A program made the translations under genes and the position numbers. 64,000 nucleotides of DNA from Solibacillus cecembensis. Lineage in GTDB: Bacteria > Bacillota > Bacilli > Bacillales_A > Planococcaceae. The stretch is taken from positions 174-64,173 of the forward strand of contig NZ_LMBZ01000017.1 in the NCBI RefSeq assembly GCF_001439635.1, in the 5' to 3' direction. The notes under the pieces are model-generated. The model did not search any database. It saw only the letters and a list, made by a program, of their open reading frames with translations, and was not told the origin of the DNA. Below, one piece after another: positions 15,253 through 24,143 of the stretch (positions are counted from its first letter, which is position 1; each line of letters starts with the position of its first letter).

Positions 15253-18200
15253 AATTATCCTCTCTTAAATAAAGGTAATGTTTAAATTCATCTAGTGTAT
15301 TTAACTTTTCTTTAAATATCGTGTAATCGTATCCTAAAAAGCTAGATATCGCAGTTTCTCCGAATTTTTTCTTAGCAGAACTTAATATCAACAGATAACG
15401 GTGGATTAATTTACTGGATTTTACCAATTCCCCTTCAATTCCTAAACCAAAATTACTTTCGTAATCATCTATATGTTTGGTAAGCTTTTTTAAAATTGAA
15501 TTTAAAACATAGTAATTAGGAATCGCAAAAGGGCAACTTTCACAGTTTCTATCTAAATACATACAATCGCCCAAAACACATTGCCAATGATCTTCTTTAG
15601 CTGGTTTTTGTCCTAAAGATATTAATCCCAAAAGATTTTCTAATTCATTAATCTCTAGTTTTTCAAAGTATTCAAAAACGTTAAGATTTGCTTTCTCTAT
15701 ATTGTTTATTTGAGTTATAAAGTTTTCTACTTTGTATATATCACCAAAAACCTCTTTTAGTAATACAATGGAATTTGTAGTTACTTCAACTCCTTGTTTA
15801 CCTAGAAGCATGTTAGTTAAAAGTGTGTAAGTATAACCAAAATAACCTACAGATGCTAATCTTTTTAAAATCATATTTGCTTCTTCCGTACTTATGGGGG
15901 TATAACGTTTAGTAACATCGAATGAACCATGATTTCTTTGAAGTTCTAAAATTGTCATCACATTATCAGAATTTAGTTGGTTTAAAACAGATTTTAAAGT
16001 TTTGATGTAGGAACGATTCGCCTTTAGACTTGTAAAAACAAAACCAGGGATATCGAAATTTTCAAAAAATACTTTATGTAAGCCGCCCTGTTTACCGAGA
16101 TTATTACTATCTTCTAATTTTATTAAATTATTTACTAGAGGCCTTTCCAATCGGCATTTTAATTCACATAAAATAAGAGCGTTTACTAATGGTTCTTCTA
16201 ATTTTTCTGAACAAAAAAAGTAAGCCTTTTTTAAATTTTTATTGTGATGTATATCCATTAACTTTCCAGATAGTTCAAATAAAATTGACCTTCTTTCTTC
16301 AGAAGATAATTCATGATCACGGAATTTTTCAATGGAATCAATAGAATTGGGTAATGATATTCTGGGGATTTTTTCAATAATATCTGTGCTTCTCCAAGCA
16401 TTATTAAGATGCATTAATACATATAGCCAGACCGATGAATATTCATAATATTTACGTTTCCCCTTTTTAGGGCTAATAAATTCTTTAATTGCGGCATCTT
16501 TATGATAAGGGGTATCACTTACATAATTAATTAATGCTATAAATTCCTCTGTTGTAAATACAGTTGTTTCTCTAGGCTTACAATCAGCTACTATATTTTT
16601 ACGTAAATTTAATAATTCCTCAACTTTATATTTCGTTATCCTTTTTGAAGTAATAAATATCAGAAAAGTAATAAGATATAACCTCCATGTTTTAAATATA
16701 TCTTCTTGAAATAAAATTTCCTCTATTTCATCTACTGTATAAAGAAATATATCCCTCTCTTGTACTTTTTCTGATAATATATGTGTCAATTTCGCAAAGA
16801 CGGTCATATCATTATAGATATTGAATTTGTTACCGTGAGAAGTATCCAACTTTTCTTTTACATATCTTTTCCAAAGAATAAATGTTTGATTAACACGCGT
16901 GGAATTTTTACACATATTAAAATCCACTTTTAAAGTTTCGATAATTTCTTCGAATACCTTGCTAGGCAAAAGCAATAAATCTTCACGATTTTTATATTTT
17001 ATAAAAAAATCCCGTAATCGGATTTCTTCGATTTTTTTATCAGCATCTATTTTAGAGTATAAAATTTTACTTTTCTTTAAAAGGCCAAATTTCAAAGATA
17101 AAGGTACTTCAATAAATCTAAACTTTGAAAATATAGCGCTACTGTAATGTAACCCCATATTATTAAGATCGCCTATACTATAATGGGTTTCTAATAATTC
17201 TTTTTGTGAATTAATTAATTCTTTAAATAGATTTTCAATATTTTTAAGCCCATAGAAGGTTAATGAAAGTTTTCTAATAAATTTTACTTTCTCACAATTT
17301 AAATCTCGATGGAATTTAAAGATTCTATTACTAATGTTGTACTTTTTTAAAATTTGTTCTTTTGAGATTAAGTAATTACTTCTGTATTTTTTATTAGAAA
17401 TCATTTTATCAATTTCTTTTTTTAGAGTTTCTATATTTGGGATTTCAGTGTGTTTTATAAATATTTGTGTTTTTTTAGAATTTAAATCTTTTAATAGGAA
17501 ATTTACACCGCTTTCTCTTTCGTGTTTTATACTTAAAAGATTAAAATCACTATTTTTTAAAAAGATATCCCTCTTTTCTATAATCTCTGAATGATTACCT
17601 AAATAAGTATTATTTATTAAAATTTTCAACAAAAATTCCAAATCTTCAAATGCTAATAATAAGCTCAATTTTGCGTATTTATCCAATTTTATCTCTGGGG
17701 GAATCTCATAGTATTTTATTTCTTGATTAATTTTTTCAAAAGCTCTCTTCACAGATTTAAAATCTATATTAAAGTTCGTTTCAAATTCAGGAATTGTAAA
17801 GAATTTATTATTATAAATTTCTAAAAGTCCGTTTTTCTTTATCGATAATTCATCTATAGCTTTTTTATCCCACCTCATACTCGATACCCCATTTAAATCG
17901 ATAGGGTTAATATATAACTTTTTTAGATACCTAAATAATAAATTTGAATCATAAAAGTTTAATACAGTTTTAACTTCACTGGTGCTATATGTTTCAAAAG
18001 GGACACTTGTCTGATTTGCATAATCCATAACTTGCTGTTTGTCATAGAGAAAGGTACACTTATGAAATTCATGTATTCTATCAAGGGCTGTTGTTTTAAT
18101 AGGTTTAAGTTTTGAAATACTAGCATTAGTTAATTTGAACTTCTCGGATATCTGATTGTGGCTTAACCTATTAATTTTATTGAATTCGTACCTTTGTAGA

Positions 18201-18751
18201 ATCAATTCCTTTATTTTTTTTACATCATCAATTCGATAGTATTTTAATTTATTGTTGTAGTACTTTAAAGGTATTGGGATAATTTTTGTAATATTTATAA
18301 CTTCTTGTGTTGATTTATAATGTGTGAGGCCTAATTCCTCTTGTATATCTTTTATGCCAAATGCTTTTCTTACACTTTTGCGTTCAATTAGATATTCTTC
18401 TATTTCTTTACGATCATAGAAATAGGAAGTGTATTTAAATTCGTATATTCTATCAAGCGGCTGTTTTAGAATTTTCTTAAATATTGTTGATGGATTCAAA
18501 ATACCTAGTGATAATATTTCCGGAGTTTCAATTCTATTATTTTTATTGTATATATACCTTTGATCTAAATCATCTTTCAATTGGATAACATCAGTAATTA
18601 AATATAGTATCATTACACCATGTTTTTCATTTTTTATTTGATATTCATTTATTAATTGTTTTAAGCGAGTTTTACCAATATCATGTAAAATGTTTTTCAA
18701 TTCTGTAAAGTTAATCTTTGCTTTATTATTAGTCACGTTTCCATTCCCCAC
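15245..18751 (-). CDS. very large recombinase-like protein (GinB-like) with N-terminal HTH repeats
   Basis: An 1168-aa protein. The N-terminal half contains repeated modules such as LDRIYEFKYTSYFYDRKEIE and LDRIHEFHKCTFLYDKQQVM, spaced by HTH-like pieces (HNQISEKFKLTNASISKLK); they look like tandem DNA-reading units. The C-terminal third is a degenerate tyrosine recombinase: AWRSTDI (about 784), SLKANRSYIKTLKSVLN (about 911-927), RNHGSFDVTKRYTP (about 944-957). It ends with a cysteine cluster (CVLGDC, then CESCPF, about 1060-1080), a likely zinc site. The frame opens with GTG 3 nt before the previous gene ends; a GTG at codon 6 has the better ribosome site. Confidence 0.7.
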   Translation of the reverse strand: MGNGNVTNNKAKINFTELKNILHDIGKTRLKQLINEYQIKNEKHGVMILYLITDVIQLKDDLDQRYIYNKNNRIETPEILSLGILNPSTIFKKILKQPLDRIYEFKYTSYFYDRKEIEEYLIERKSVRKAFGIKDIQEELGLTHYKSTQEVINITKIIPIPLKYYNNKLKYYRIDDVKKIKELILQRYEFNKINRLSHNQISEKFKLTNASISKLKPIKTTALDRIHEFHKCTFLYDKQQVMDYANQTSVPFETYSTSEVKTVLNFYDSNLLFRYLKKLYINPIDLNGVSSMRWDKKAIDELSIKKNGLLEIYNNKFFTIPEFETNFNIDFKSVKRAFEKINQEIKYYEIPPEIKLDKYAKLSLLLAFEDLEFLLKILINNTYLGNHSEIIEKRDIFLKNSDFNLLSIKHERESGVNFLLKDLNSKKTQIFIKHTEIPNIETLKKEIDKMISNKKYRSNYLISKEQILKKYNISNRIFKFHRDLNCEKVKFIRKLSLTFYGLKNIENLFKELINSQKELLETHYSIGDLNNMGLHYSSAIFSKFRFIEVPLSLKFGLLKKSKILYSKIDADKKIEEIRLRDFFIKYKNREDLLLLPSKVFEEIIETLKVDFNMCKNSTRVNQTFILWKRYVKEKLDTSHGNKFNIYNDMTVFAKLTHILSEKVQERDIFLYTVDEIEEILFQEDIFKTWRLYLITFLIFITSKRITKYKVEELLNLRKNIVADCKPRETTVFTTEEFIALINYVSDTPYHKDAAIKEFISPKKGKRKYYEYSSVWLYVLMHLNNAWRSTDIIEKIPRISLPNSIDSIEKFRDHELSSEERRSILFELSGKLMDIHHNKNLKKAYFFCSEKLEEPLVNALILCELKCRLERPLVNNLIKLEDSNNLGKQGGLHKVFFENFDIPGFVFTSLKANRSYIKTLKSVLNQLNSDNVMTILELQRNHGSFDVTKRYTPISTEEANMILKRLASVGYFGYTYTLLTNMLLGKQGVEVTTNSIVLLKEVFGDIYKVENFITQINNIEKANLNVFEYFEKLEINELENLLGLISLGQKPAKEDHWQCVLGDCMYLDRNCESCPFAIPNYYVLNSILKKLTKHIDDYESNFGLGIEGELVKSSKLIHRYLLILSSAKKKFGETAISSFLGYDYTIFKEKLNTLDEFKHYLYLREDNYE

Positions 18752-18753
18752 TT

Positions 18754-19995
18754 TTAATAATCAATATGGAATTCATTAAGTGCTGTTTTTACTGCTTGAA
18801 TCATACTGTATTCATCTACATAACTAAGGGCAGAAGTAATACTTTTATCGCCACGTAACAATGCTAATTGTGAAGGTGTTATTCCTAACTTTAGAAGAGT
18901 ATTAGTGAAAATTCCTCTACCGATATGTGTACTCCAAGGCTTACTAATTAAGGTTTTATAGGTTTCAAAATCTTGCTTTTCCAATAAACCTTCAAGAAAT
19001 TCGTTTTTAACTTTCTGGAATCTCTCAGAGAAGTTATTTCCTGACATGGGAAGGTTAGTTTTAGTTGAAATAAATAATCCTTTACTTTTCTTATTATTTA
19101 TTTTATAAAGGTACTTTAGGTGATGGGCATATAGGTATTCTAATAAATCTGTGCAAAGACATATTTGGTCTCTTTCATTTTTCACTTGGATATCTGAACT
19201 GTAGTTAGAAGCGGAAAATAACTCCTTTTGATTATCTCTAATCTCCACTACAAATATATTATTTCTTTTCTTAATGCTAGACTGCATTAAATTAACAACC
19301 TCCCCTCGTCTTAATCCACCTAACATTTCTAACGCAATTCCTAAAGCAATTCCTGGCTCTACACGGAGTGCTGTTAATATAAAATCAGAGATTAATGACT
19401 CTCTATTCTCTCCAAAATCCTTCAATTTAGAAATAAGTGATGAATTTTTTTTGGGATAAAGTATTTCAACATCATTTAAATCAAATACATTTAATTTGAC
19501 TGTCCTACTGATTTTATTATTTTCTAATCCAATATAATTTATTTTTTCCATCTGCACTTTGTAGTTTTGTTTTAAAAACTTTTGCCTCTCTAACCAATAA
19601 AAAAAATTGTTAATATATATGATTTCAGAAAGAACATAGTTACTTGAAAGCCTATCAGGATGTTCTTTGTTTAACCGAGTACAATAAGAACGATCTGTGA
19701 TATATTGTGCAGCATGTTCTAATGTTATAGCGCTAAGGCCATAGTGACGTAACTCTTCCTCTAATCCATCTTCTATTCTTTCATATAAATAATTAATCAT
19801 TCTAACAATAGTTTCCGCAGCATTCTTTTGGCTCTGCAAAGACAAACCCTTATTGGTATATTCAGATTTAATAAAGTTACTTAGAGGTGATGGCATAACT
19901 AAACCGCTCTTATCTCTAATTGCAATGGCTATCGCCCTCTCAGTTATATCTTCTCTTATTCGGAATTCAAATTCTCTAACAATTGCCCTTGTCAT
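18754..19995 (-). CDS. tyrosine recombinase (GinA/TnpA-like)
   Basis: A 413-aa integrase with the complete tyrosine recombinase signature: box I GLRRGEVVNL (Arg about residue 231), box II HIGRGIF (His-x-x-Arg, about 357-360), LLRGDKS and the nucleophile Tyr in SALSYVDEY (about 393). The N-terminal 180 residues form a SAM-like core-binding domain. It should cut and rejoin DNA at the island ends and at topB. ATG follows AGGAG. First gene of the module, 109 bp from the island's right end, so its promoter and the recombination site share this short interval. Confidence 0.9.
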   Translation of the reverse strand: MTRAIVREFEFRIREDITERAIAIAIRDKSGLVMPSPLSNFIKSEYTNKGLSLQSQKNAAETIVRMINYLYERIEDGLEEELRHYGLSAITLEHAAQYITDRSYCTRLNKEHPDRLSSNYVLSEIIYINNFFYWLERQKFLKQNYKVQMEKINYIGLENNKISRTVKLNVFDLNDVEILYPKKNSSLISKLKDFGENRESLISDFILTALRVEPGIALGIALEMLGGLRRGEVVNLMQSSIKKRNNIFVVEIRDNQKELFSASNYSSDIQVKNERDQICLCTDLLEYLYAHHLKYLYKINNKKSKGLFISTKTNLPMSGNNFSERFQKVKNEFLEGLLEKQDFETYKTLISKPWSTHIGRGIFTNTLLKLGITPSQLALLRGDKSITSALSYVDEYSMIQAVKTALNEFHIDY

Positions 19996-20103
19996 ATTTC
20001 ATCTCCTTTCTGCCCAATCACTTACTAAAATGGGCTAATATAAGTATTGGTACTATGGGAATTTTAACATATATGAGATTTTCACCCAAAGTTAAGTATA
20101 CAA
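19996..20103. other. right end of the island (recombination end)
   Basis: The 108 bp between ginA-like and topB hold the recombinase promoter and presumably the end recognition site. A partial inverted repeat GCCCA...TGGGC lies at about 20017-20035. The last island bases read AAGTATACAA before GTTCAGACACC of topB. No long terminal inverted repeat can be judged with only one end visible. Confidence 0.6.
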
Positions 20104-21726
20104 GTTCAGACACCGACCGTCGCGATTATTGCGACACGTGAAGATGAAATTAAACATTTCAAAACACAAACTTATTACGGTATCGAAGCACAAACAACCG
20201 ATCAATTAAAACTAACTTGGCAAGATTCGAAAGGCAATTCACGTAGTTTTGATAAAGAAAAAATCGATGCGGTCGTCAAAAATTTAGGCAATGGCAATGC
20301 AACGGTTATCGACATTGAAAAGAAACCGAAGAAAACATTCGCACCAGGTCTTTATGATTTAACCGAATTACAACGTGATGCCAATAAAATCTTTGGCTAC
20401 TCTGCAAAAGAAACATTAAATTATATGCAAAAACTGTATGAGCAACATAAAGTTTTAACTTATCCTCGTACAGATTCACGTTTCATTTCATCCGACATTG
20501 TAGGCACACTATCAGAACGCTTAAAAGCATGTGCGGTCGGTGAATATCGTACTTTGGTGAATAAAATTTTAACTAAACCAATAAAAACGTCTAAATCATT
20601 CGTTGATGACAGTAAAGTAAGTGATCACCATGCGATCATTCCGACTGAAGGCTATGTTAACTTTTCAGCAATGACGGATAAAGAACGTAAAATTTATGAT
20701 TTAGTTGTGAAGCGCTTCTTAGCCGTGCTATTCCCTGCTTTTGAGTACGAGCAATTAACATTACGTGCCAAAATTGGTGATGAACAATTTGTTGCGAAAG
20801 GTAAAACAATTTTAGCAAGTGGTTGGAAAGAAGTGTATGCAAATCGCTTTGAGGATGAAGATTCAACCGATGATGTGAAGGAGCAATTATTGCCGCGCAT
20901 TGATAAAGGCAATACGTTAAACGTCAAATTAATCGCGCAAACTTCAGGTCAAACGAAGCCACCTGCGCGCTTTAACGAAGCAACATTACTTTCGGCAATG
21001 GAAAATCCAACGAAATATATGGAAACGCAAAATAAGCAGCTCGCTGATACATTAAAATCAACTGGTGGTCTTGGCACAGTTGCGACTCGTGCAGATATTA
21101 TTGATAAATTATTCAATTCCTTCTTAATTGAAAAACGTGGGAAAGATATTCATATTACATCAAAAGGTCGTCAGCTACTCGACCTTGTACCAGATACATT
21201 AAAATCACCTACAACAACTGCAGAATGGGAAATGAAGCTGGAGCAAATTGCCACTGGTAAGCTGAAAAAAGAAGCATTCATTAACGAAATGAAGCAGCAT
21301 ACAAAAACGATTGTTGCCGAGATCAAATCAAGCGACAAAAAATATAAACATGATAATATCTCTACAAAATCTTGTCCTGATTGCGGTAAACCAATGCTCG
21401 AAGTGAACGGCAAAAAAGGCAAAATGCTCGTTTGCCAGGATCGTGAATGCGGTCACCGTAAAAATGTAGCACGCGTTACAAACGCACGTTGCCCACAATG
21501 TAAGAAAAAGTTAGAGCTGCATGGTGAAGGGGATGGCCAAATTTTCGTATGTAAATGTGGTCATCGCGAGAAACTATCTGCATTCGAAGCCCGTCGTAAA
21601 AAAGAAGGCGGCGGTAAAGTAGATAAGCGTGCTGTTCAGAACTTTATGAAGCAGCAGAACAAAGAAGAAGAACCGATTAATAATGCATTTGCAGACCTGC
21701 TAAAAGGGTTTAAAGTAGACAAGTAA
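20104..21726 (+). pseudogene. topB: DNA topoisomerase III, 3' part, cut by the island
   Basis: The frame begins at VQTPTVAIIATREDEIKHF and runs 541 codons to a normal end. It keeps the active-site tyrosine in LTYPRTDSRF (the TopB tyrosine motif), the gate domains, and a C-terminal pair of zinc-ribbon-like clusters (CPDCGKPM with CQDRECG, and CPQCKKK with CKCG). The TOPRIM domain and everything before VQTPT are missing. TopB relaxes and decatenates DNA and needs TOPRIM plus tyrosine, so this remnant should be inactive. A start at the ATG at 20425 would only make a fragment. Sequence quality and codon use are those of a formerly working gene, so the insertion looks recent. Confidence 0.9.
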
Positions 21727-21730
21727 AATG

Positions 21731-21769
21731 AATGAACTAAAGGGAATATATCCTTTAGTTCATTTTTAT
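21731..21769 (+). terminator. topB terminator
   Basis: AATGAACTAAAGG and CCTTTAGTTCATT pair over 13 bp with an 8-nt loop and a following T-run. Confidence 0.85.
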
Positions 21770-21982
21770 TCCACTTCCATTTTAAAGTATTATTAGCAAT
21801 TACGAGCATAAATGCGTTTGTTTTGCAAAATTATACCACACAAACTTCTCCTCTACTCACCGTGAAATGACGAGGGATTTTATTATTGATGGAAAACCCA
21901 ATTGTCACAGTATTTCCAATTACTTTATCACTACTCTTATATGAAATAACAAAAAATCCCACATCACACCCTTAATTTATAC

Positions 21983-22011
21983 TAGACAGTTGGATAATGT
22001 TGTTATACAAT
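21983..22011 (+). promoter_or_regulatory. csp promoter and long leader
   Basis: TAGACA (21983-21988), 17-bp spacer, TACAAT (22006-22011). The transcript would begin near 22018, giving a leader of about 75 nt before the csp start, as is usual for cold-shock genes whose leaders fold differently with temperature. The stretch 21770-21980 shows nothing else. Confidence 0.65.
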
Positions 22012-22094
22012 AAGGGTAATTAAATTGCTTAGCATGTGAATTTTTCAATGCACTAACAGTTTGATAATTTTAATTTTTTTGGAGGTTTTCTCTC

Positions 22095-22295
22095 ATGCAA
22101 CAAGGTACAGTAAAATGGTTTAACTCAGAAAAAGGTTTCGGTTTCATCGAAGTTGAAGGCGGCAATGACGTATTCGTACACTTCTCAGCTATCCAAGGCG
22201 ACGGTTTCAAATCTTTAGACGAAGGTCAAAAAGTTGAATTCGAAGTTGAAGACGGCAACCGTGGTCCTCAAGCTACTAACGTTACAAAACTTTAA
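22095..22295 (+). CDS. cold shock protein
   Basis: A 66-aa CspA/CspB-family RNA chaperone: a single OB-fold with RNP1 KGFGFIEV and RNP2 VFVHFSAI, and the typical start [10 protein letters not shown]. It binds single-stranded nucleic acid and keeps mRNA unfolded in the cold or in growth transitions. Length is standard. RBS GGAGG at 8-9 nt. Single-gene transcript with its own promoter and terminator. Confidence 0.97.
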   Translation: MQQGTVKWFNSEKGFGFIEVEGGNDVFVHFSAIQGDGFKSLDEGQKVEFEVEDGNRGPQATNVTKL

Positions 22296-22330
22296 TTTTC
22301 ACTAATTAATAGTTCATATAGTTAGTTGCA

Positions 22331-22362
22331 AAAAAGGCATTCCATCCTTGGAGTGCCTTTTT
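22331..22362 (+). terminator. csp terminator
   Basis: AAAAAGGCATTCCA and TGGAGTGCCTTTTT pair (one G-T) around a 4-nt loop. Confidence 0.85.
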
Positions 22363-22390
22363 GTTATGTCATACGCATACAAAAAACAAA

Positions 22391-22427
22391 ACATCCGCTC
22401 AATGGCTAATACCATTTGAGCTGATGT
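22391..22427 (-). terminator. terminator of the ABC-2 permease gene
   Basis: ACATCcGCTCAATGG and CCATTTGAGCtGATGT pair around CTAATA; on the minus strand the hairpin is followed by TTTGTTTTTT. Confidence 0.8.
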
Positions 22428-22440
22428 TTTTTCATCTTAA

Positions 22441-23151
22441 TTATTCATCTTTCGTGCGTTTTTTAAAGAGCACAACTGAAATAAATATCGCAACTACTGA
22501 CCAAATAGACATGACAGCAATCGGTGTTAACAAACTCATTGTAGACGCTTGTTTATTTATTTCTTCTGCTAATAATATAAGCTGGCTACCCGGTAACCAT
22601 TGGACAATTTTATAAACAATATGCGTTTCCCCTAACACAATTGCAAGAGGAGCAAAAGAGAAAATAATCATGACTGGCAAAATTGCGAGCGACGCTTCCA
22701 TCACCGATTTCGTAAATAATCCGCAAATGATTCCCATTGCGATATAAAAAACTGTCGATACGACTAACCCCATTACAAGTACTGGAATGTTTTCTGGTGT
22801 ATAGCCTACTAAAAACATTGAGACAGCTAAAAGAACTGCCGTTATGACAAAAACTAATACACTTTTACCAAGTAAAATATCTGTTATAGAAGCCGGAGAC
22901 ATCATTAAGCTACGTAACGTATTGCGCTCTTTTTCTTCTGCAATTAAACAAGCTTGAATATAAGCTGTTACCATTGAAAACGTCATATTAATAGGTAGGA
23001 AATATGTTTGGATCGAATTACTTCCACTTTTCCCATAAACGATTGCAAGGAAAATGGGGATTAGTACGACAAATGAAACAGCATAATTTCGTGAAAACTC
23101 CTTATAATCCTTCATAAAAATAGCCTGAATTCGTCTAATTGAAATATTCAT
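22441..23151 (-). CDS. ABC-2 type transporter permease
   Basis: A 236-aa integral membrane protein with about six helices and the ABC-2 pattern EEKERNTLRSLMMSPAS after the second helix. It forms the channel for the ATPase encoded just upstream (start codon and stop codon overlap by one base). Export substrate unknown; LytTR-controlled ABC-2 systems often export peptides or give bacteriocin/antibiotic immunity. Confidence 0.85.
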   Translation of the reverse strand: MNISIRRIQAIFMKDYKEFSRNYAVSFVVLIPIFLAIVYGKSGSNSIQTYFLPINMTFSMVTAYIQACLIAEEKERNTLRSLMMSPASITDILLGKSVLVFVITAVLLAVSMFLVGYTPENIPVLVMGLVVSTVFYIAMGIICGLFTKSVMEASLAILPVMIIFSFAPLAIVLGETHIVYKIVQWLPGSQLILLAEEINKQASTMSLLTPIAVMSIWSVVAIFISVVLFKKRTKDE

Positions 23152-23996
23152 TATAAATCACTCCCTGTTAATTGTACGAAAATGTCGCCTAGTGATGGTT
23201 CGTTCGTGTTAATTCGCTCTACTTGCTGTGTGCTCATCCAGTTGAATAATCTCTGTGCATCTTCCTGACCATTAAGCAAAACATGTTTCTCCCCATCTGT
23301 TAATTCGACCGTGAAAGAATGATCACTATATTTCTTTTTCAACATCGCTGGATCGCCTATTTCTCGGATTTCACCTTTATGCAAGAAAGCGACTCTATCA
23401 CATAACGTTTCCGCTTCCGACATATCATGCGTTGTTAAGAATATTGTCGTACCTAGTTCATTAAGCTTTCGCAACCCTTTATAAATATGCTTTGTATTTA
23501 CTGGGTCTAATGCGGATGTTGGTTCATCTAAAAACAATAATTTTGGCTTATGCATAATAGTACGCGCTAATATTACACGCTGCGTCATCCCTTTAGATAG
23601 GTTATTCACTTTTTTCTTGCGCTCATTTTGTAAATTAACAAATTGCAGTGCTTCATCCATTGCGCTTTTTGGTAGTTCATATAAGTTACAGTATAGTAAT
23701 AAATTTTCTTCTATAGATAAGCGTCCGTATAACCCACTATTATCTGTAAGGATGCCGATTTTCTGTTTATTTTCCATTTGATTCATGTCCGCCGCATTTT
23801 GTTGAAATACGGAAGCTTTCCCAGATGAATGTGTAAGCTGTGCTGTTAAAATTTTAATCGTTGTTGTTTTCCCAGAGCCACTTGGACCAAGAAAGCCGAA
23901 TATTTCCCCTTTCTCTACAGTAAAGGAAACATCCTTTAACGCTTCTTCCTTCCCAAACTTCATTTGCAAATTTTGCACATCAATAATTTTCGACAT
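23151..23996 (-). CDS. ABC transporter ATP-binding protein
   Basis: A 281-aa ATPase: Walker A GPSGSGKTT, signature LSKGMTQR, Walker [15 protein letters not shown]-loop TTHD. The signature has LSKGM in place of LSGGQ, usual for ABC-2 export ATPases. I chose the ATG at 23996 (MSKIIDVQ) because AAGGAGG lies 8 nt upstream; the longer frame to 24014 would overlap this site. Works with the downstream permease. Confidence 0.9.
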   Translation of the reverse strand: MSKIIDVQNLQMKFGKEEALKDVSFTVEKGEIFGFLGPSGSGKTTTIKILTAQLTHSSGKASVFQQNAADMNQMENKQKIGILTDNSGLYGRLSIEENLLLYCNLYELPKSAMDEALQFVNLQNERKKKVNNLSKGMTQRVILARTIMHKPKLLFLDEPTSALDPVNTKHIYKGLRKLNELGTTIFLTTHDMSEAETLCDRVAFLHKGEIREIGDPAMLKKKYSDHSFTVELTDGEKHVLLNGQEDAQRLFNWMSTQQVERINTNEPSLGDIFVQLTGSDL

Positions 23997-24057
23997 GTGC
24001 ATGCCCTCCTTCAATTCAGTTGTTACCTTAAATTTAAAGGAGTTTTATAGAAGGTGC

Positions 24058-24119
24058 ATTATATTTGGGGTGAATGGTTGTGCTTTCGTGTTGTATGGCG
24101 TTATTTCCTGATGAATGGT
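24058..24119 (-). promoter_or_regulatory. ABC operon promoter with three phased LytTR-type sites
   Basis: On the minus strand a consensus TATAAT (24063-24058) has only AAAGCA at the -35 position, i.e. a weak -35. Three direct repeats of (A/G)CCAT(T/A)CA lie at 24112-24119, 24092-24099 and 24071-24078, 20 and 21 bp apart, on one face of the helix. This is the arrangement expected of an activator such as the LytTR protein encoded immediately upstream. Confidence 0.6.
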
Positions 24120-24143
24120 ACCGATTATTCCCCAGGAAATAGA

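Larger units (their letters stand above)
1..20103. mobile_element. GInt/Tn554-like genomic island (right part; left end outside window)
   Basis: The right boundary is visible at 20103/20104, where topB coding sequence begins abruptly at VQTPT with an in-frame stop at 20074-20076 upstream and no start codon. The four-gene recombinase module lies just inside this end and reads away from it. No N-terminal topB fragment is seen anywhere to the left, so the island is inferred to extend beyond base 1 and to be longer than 20 kb. An alternative is that the topB 5' half was lost by deletion. Cargo is AT-rich and made of unrelated accessory genes. Known family analogues: GInt islands (ginABCD) and Tn554 (tnpABC). 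Confidence 0.75.

Noticed and set aside
20425..21726. topB as a complete short gene starting at the ATG at 20425
   Set aside because: The open frame upstream (20104-20424) encodes conserved topoisomerase III sequence, and the protein would lack its TOPRIM domain; it is a truncated gene.
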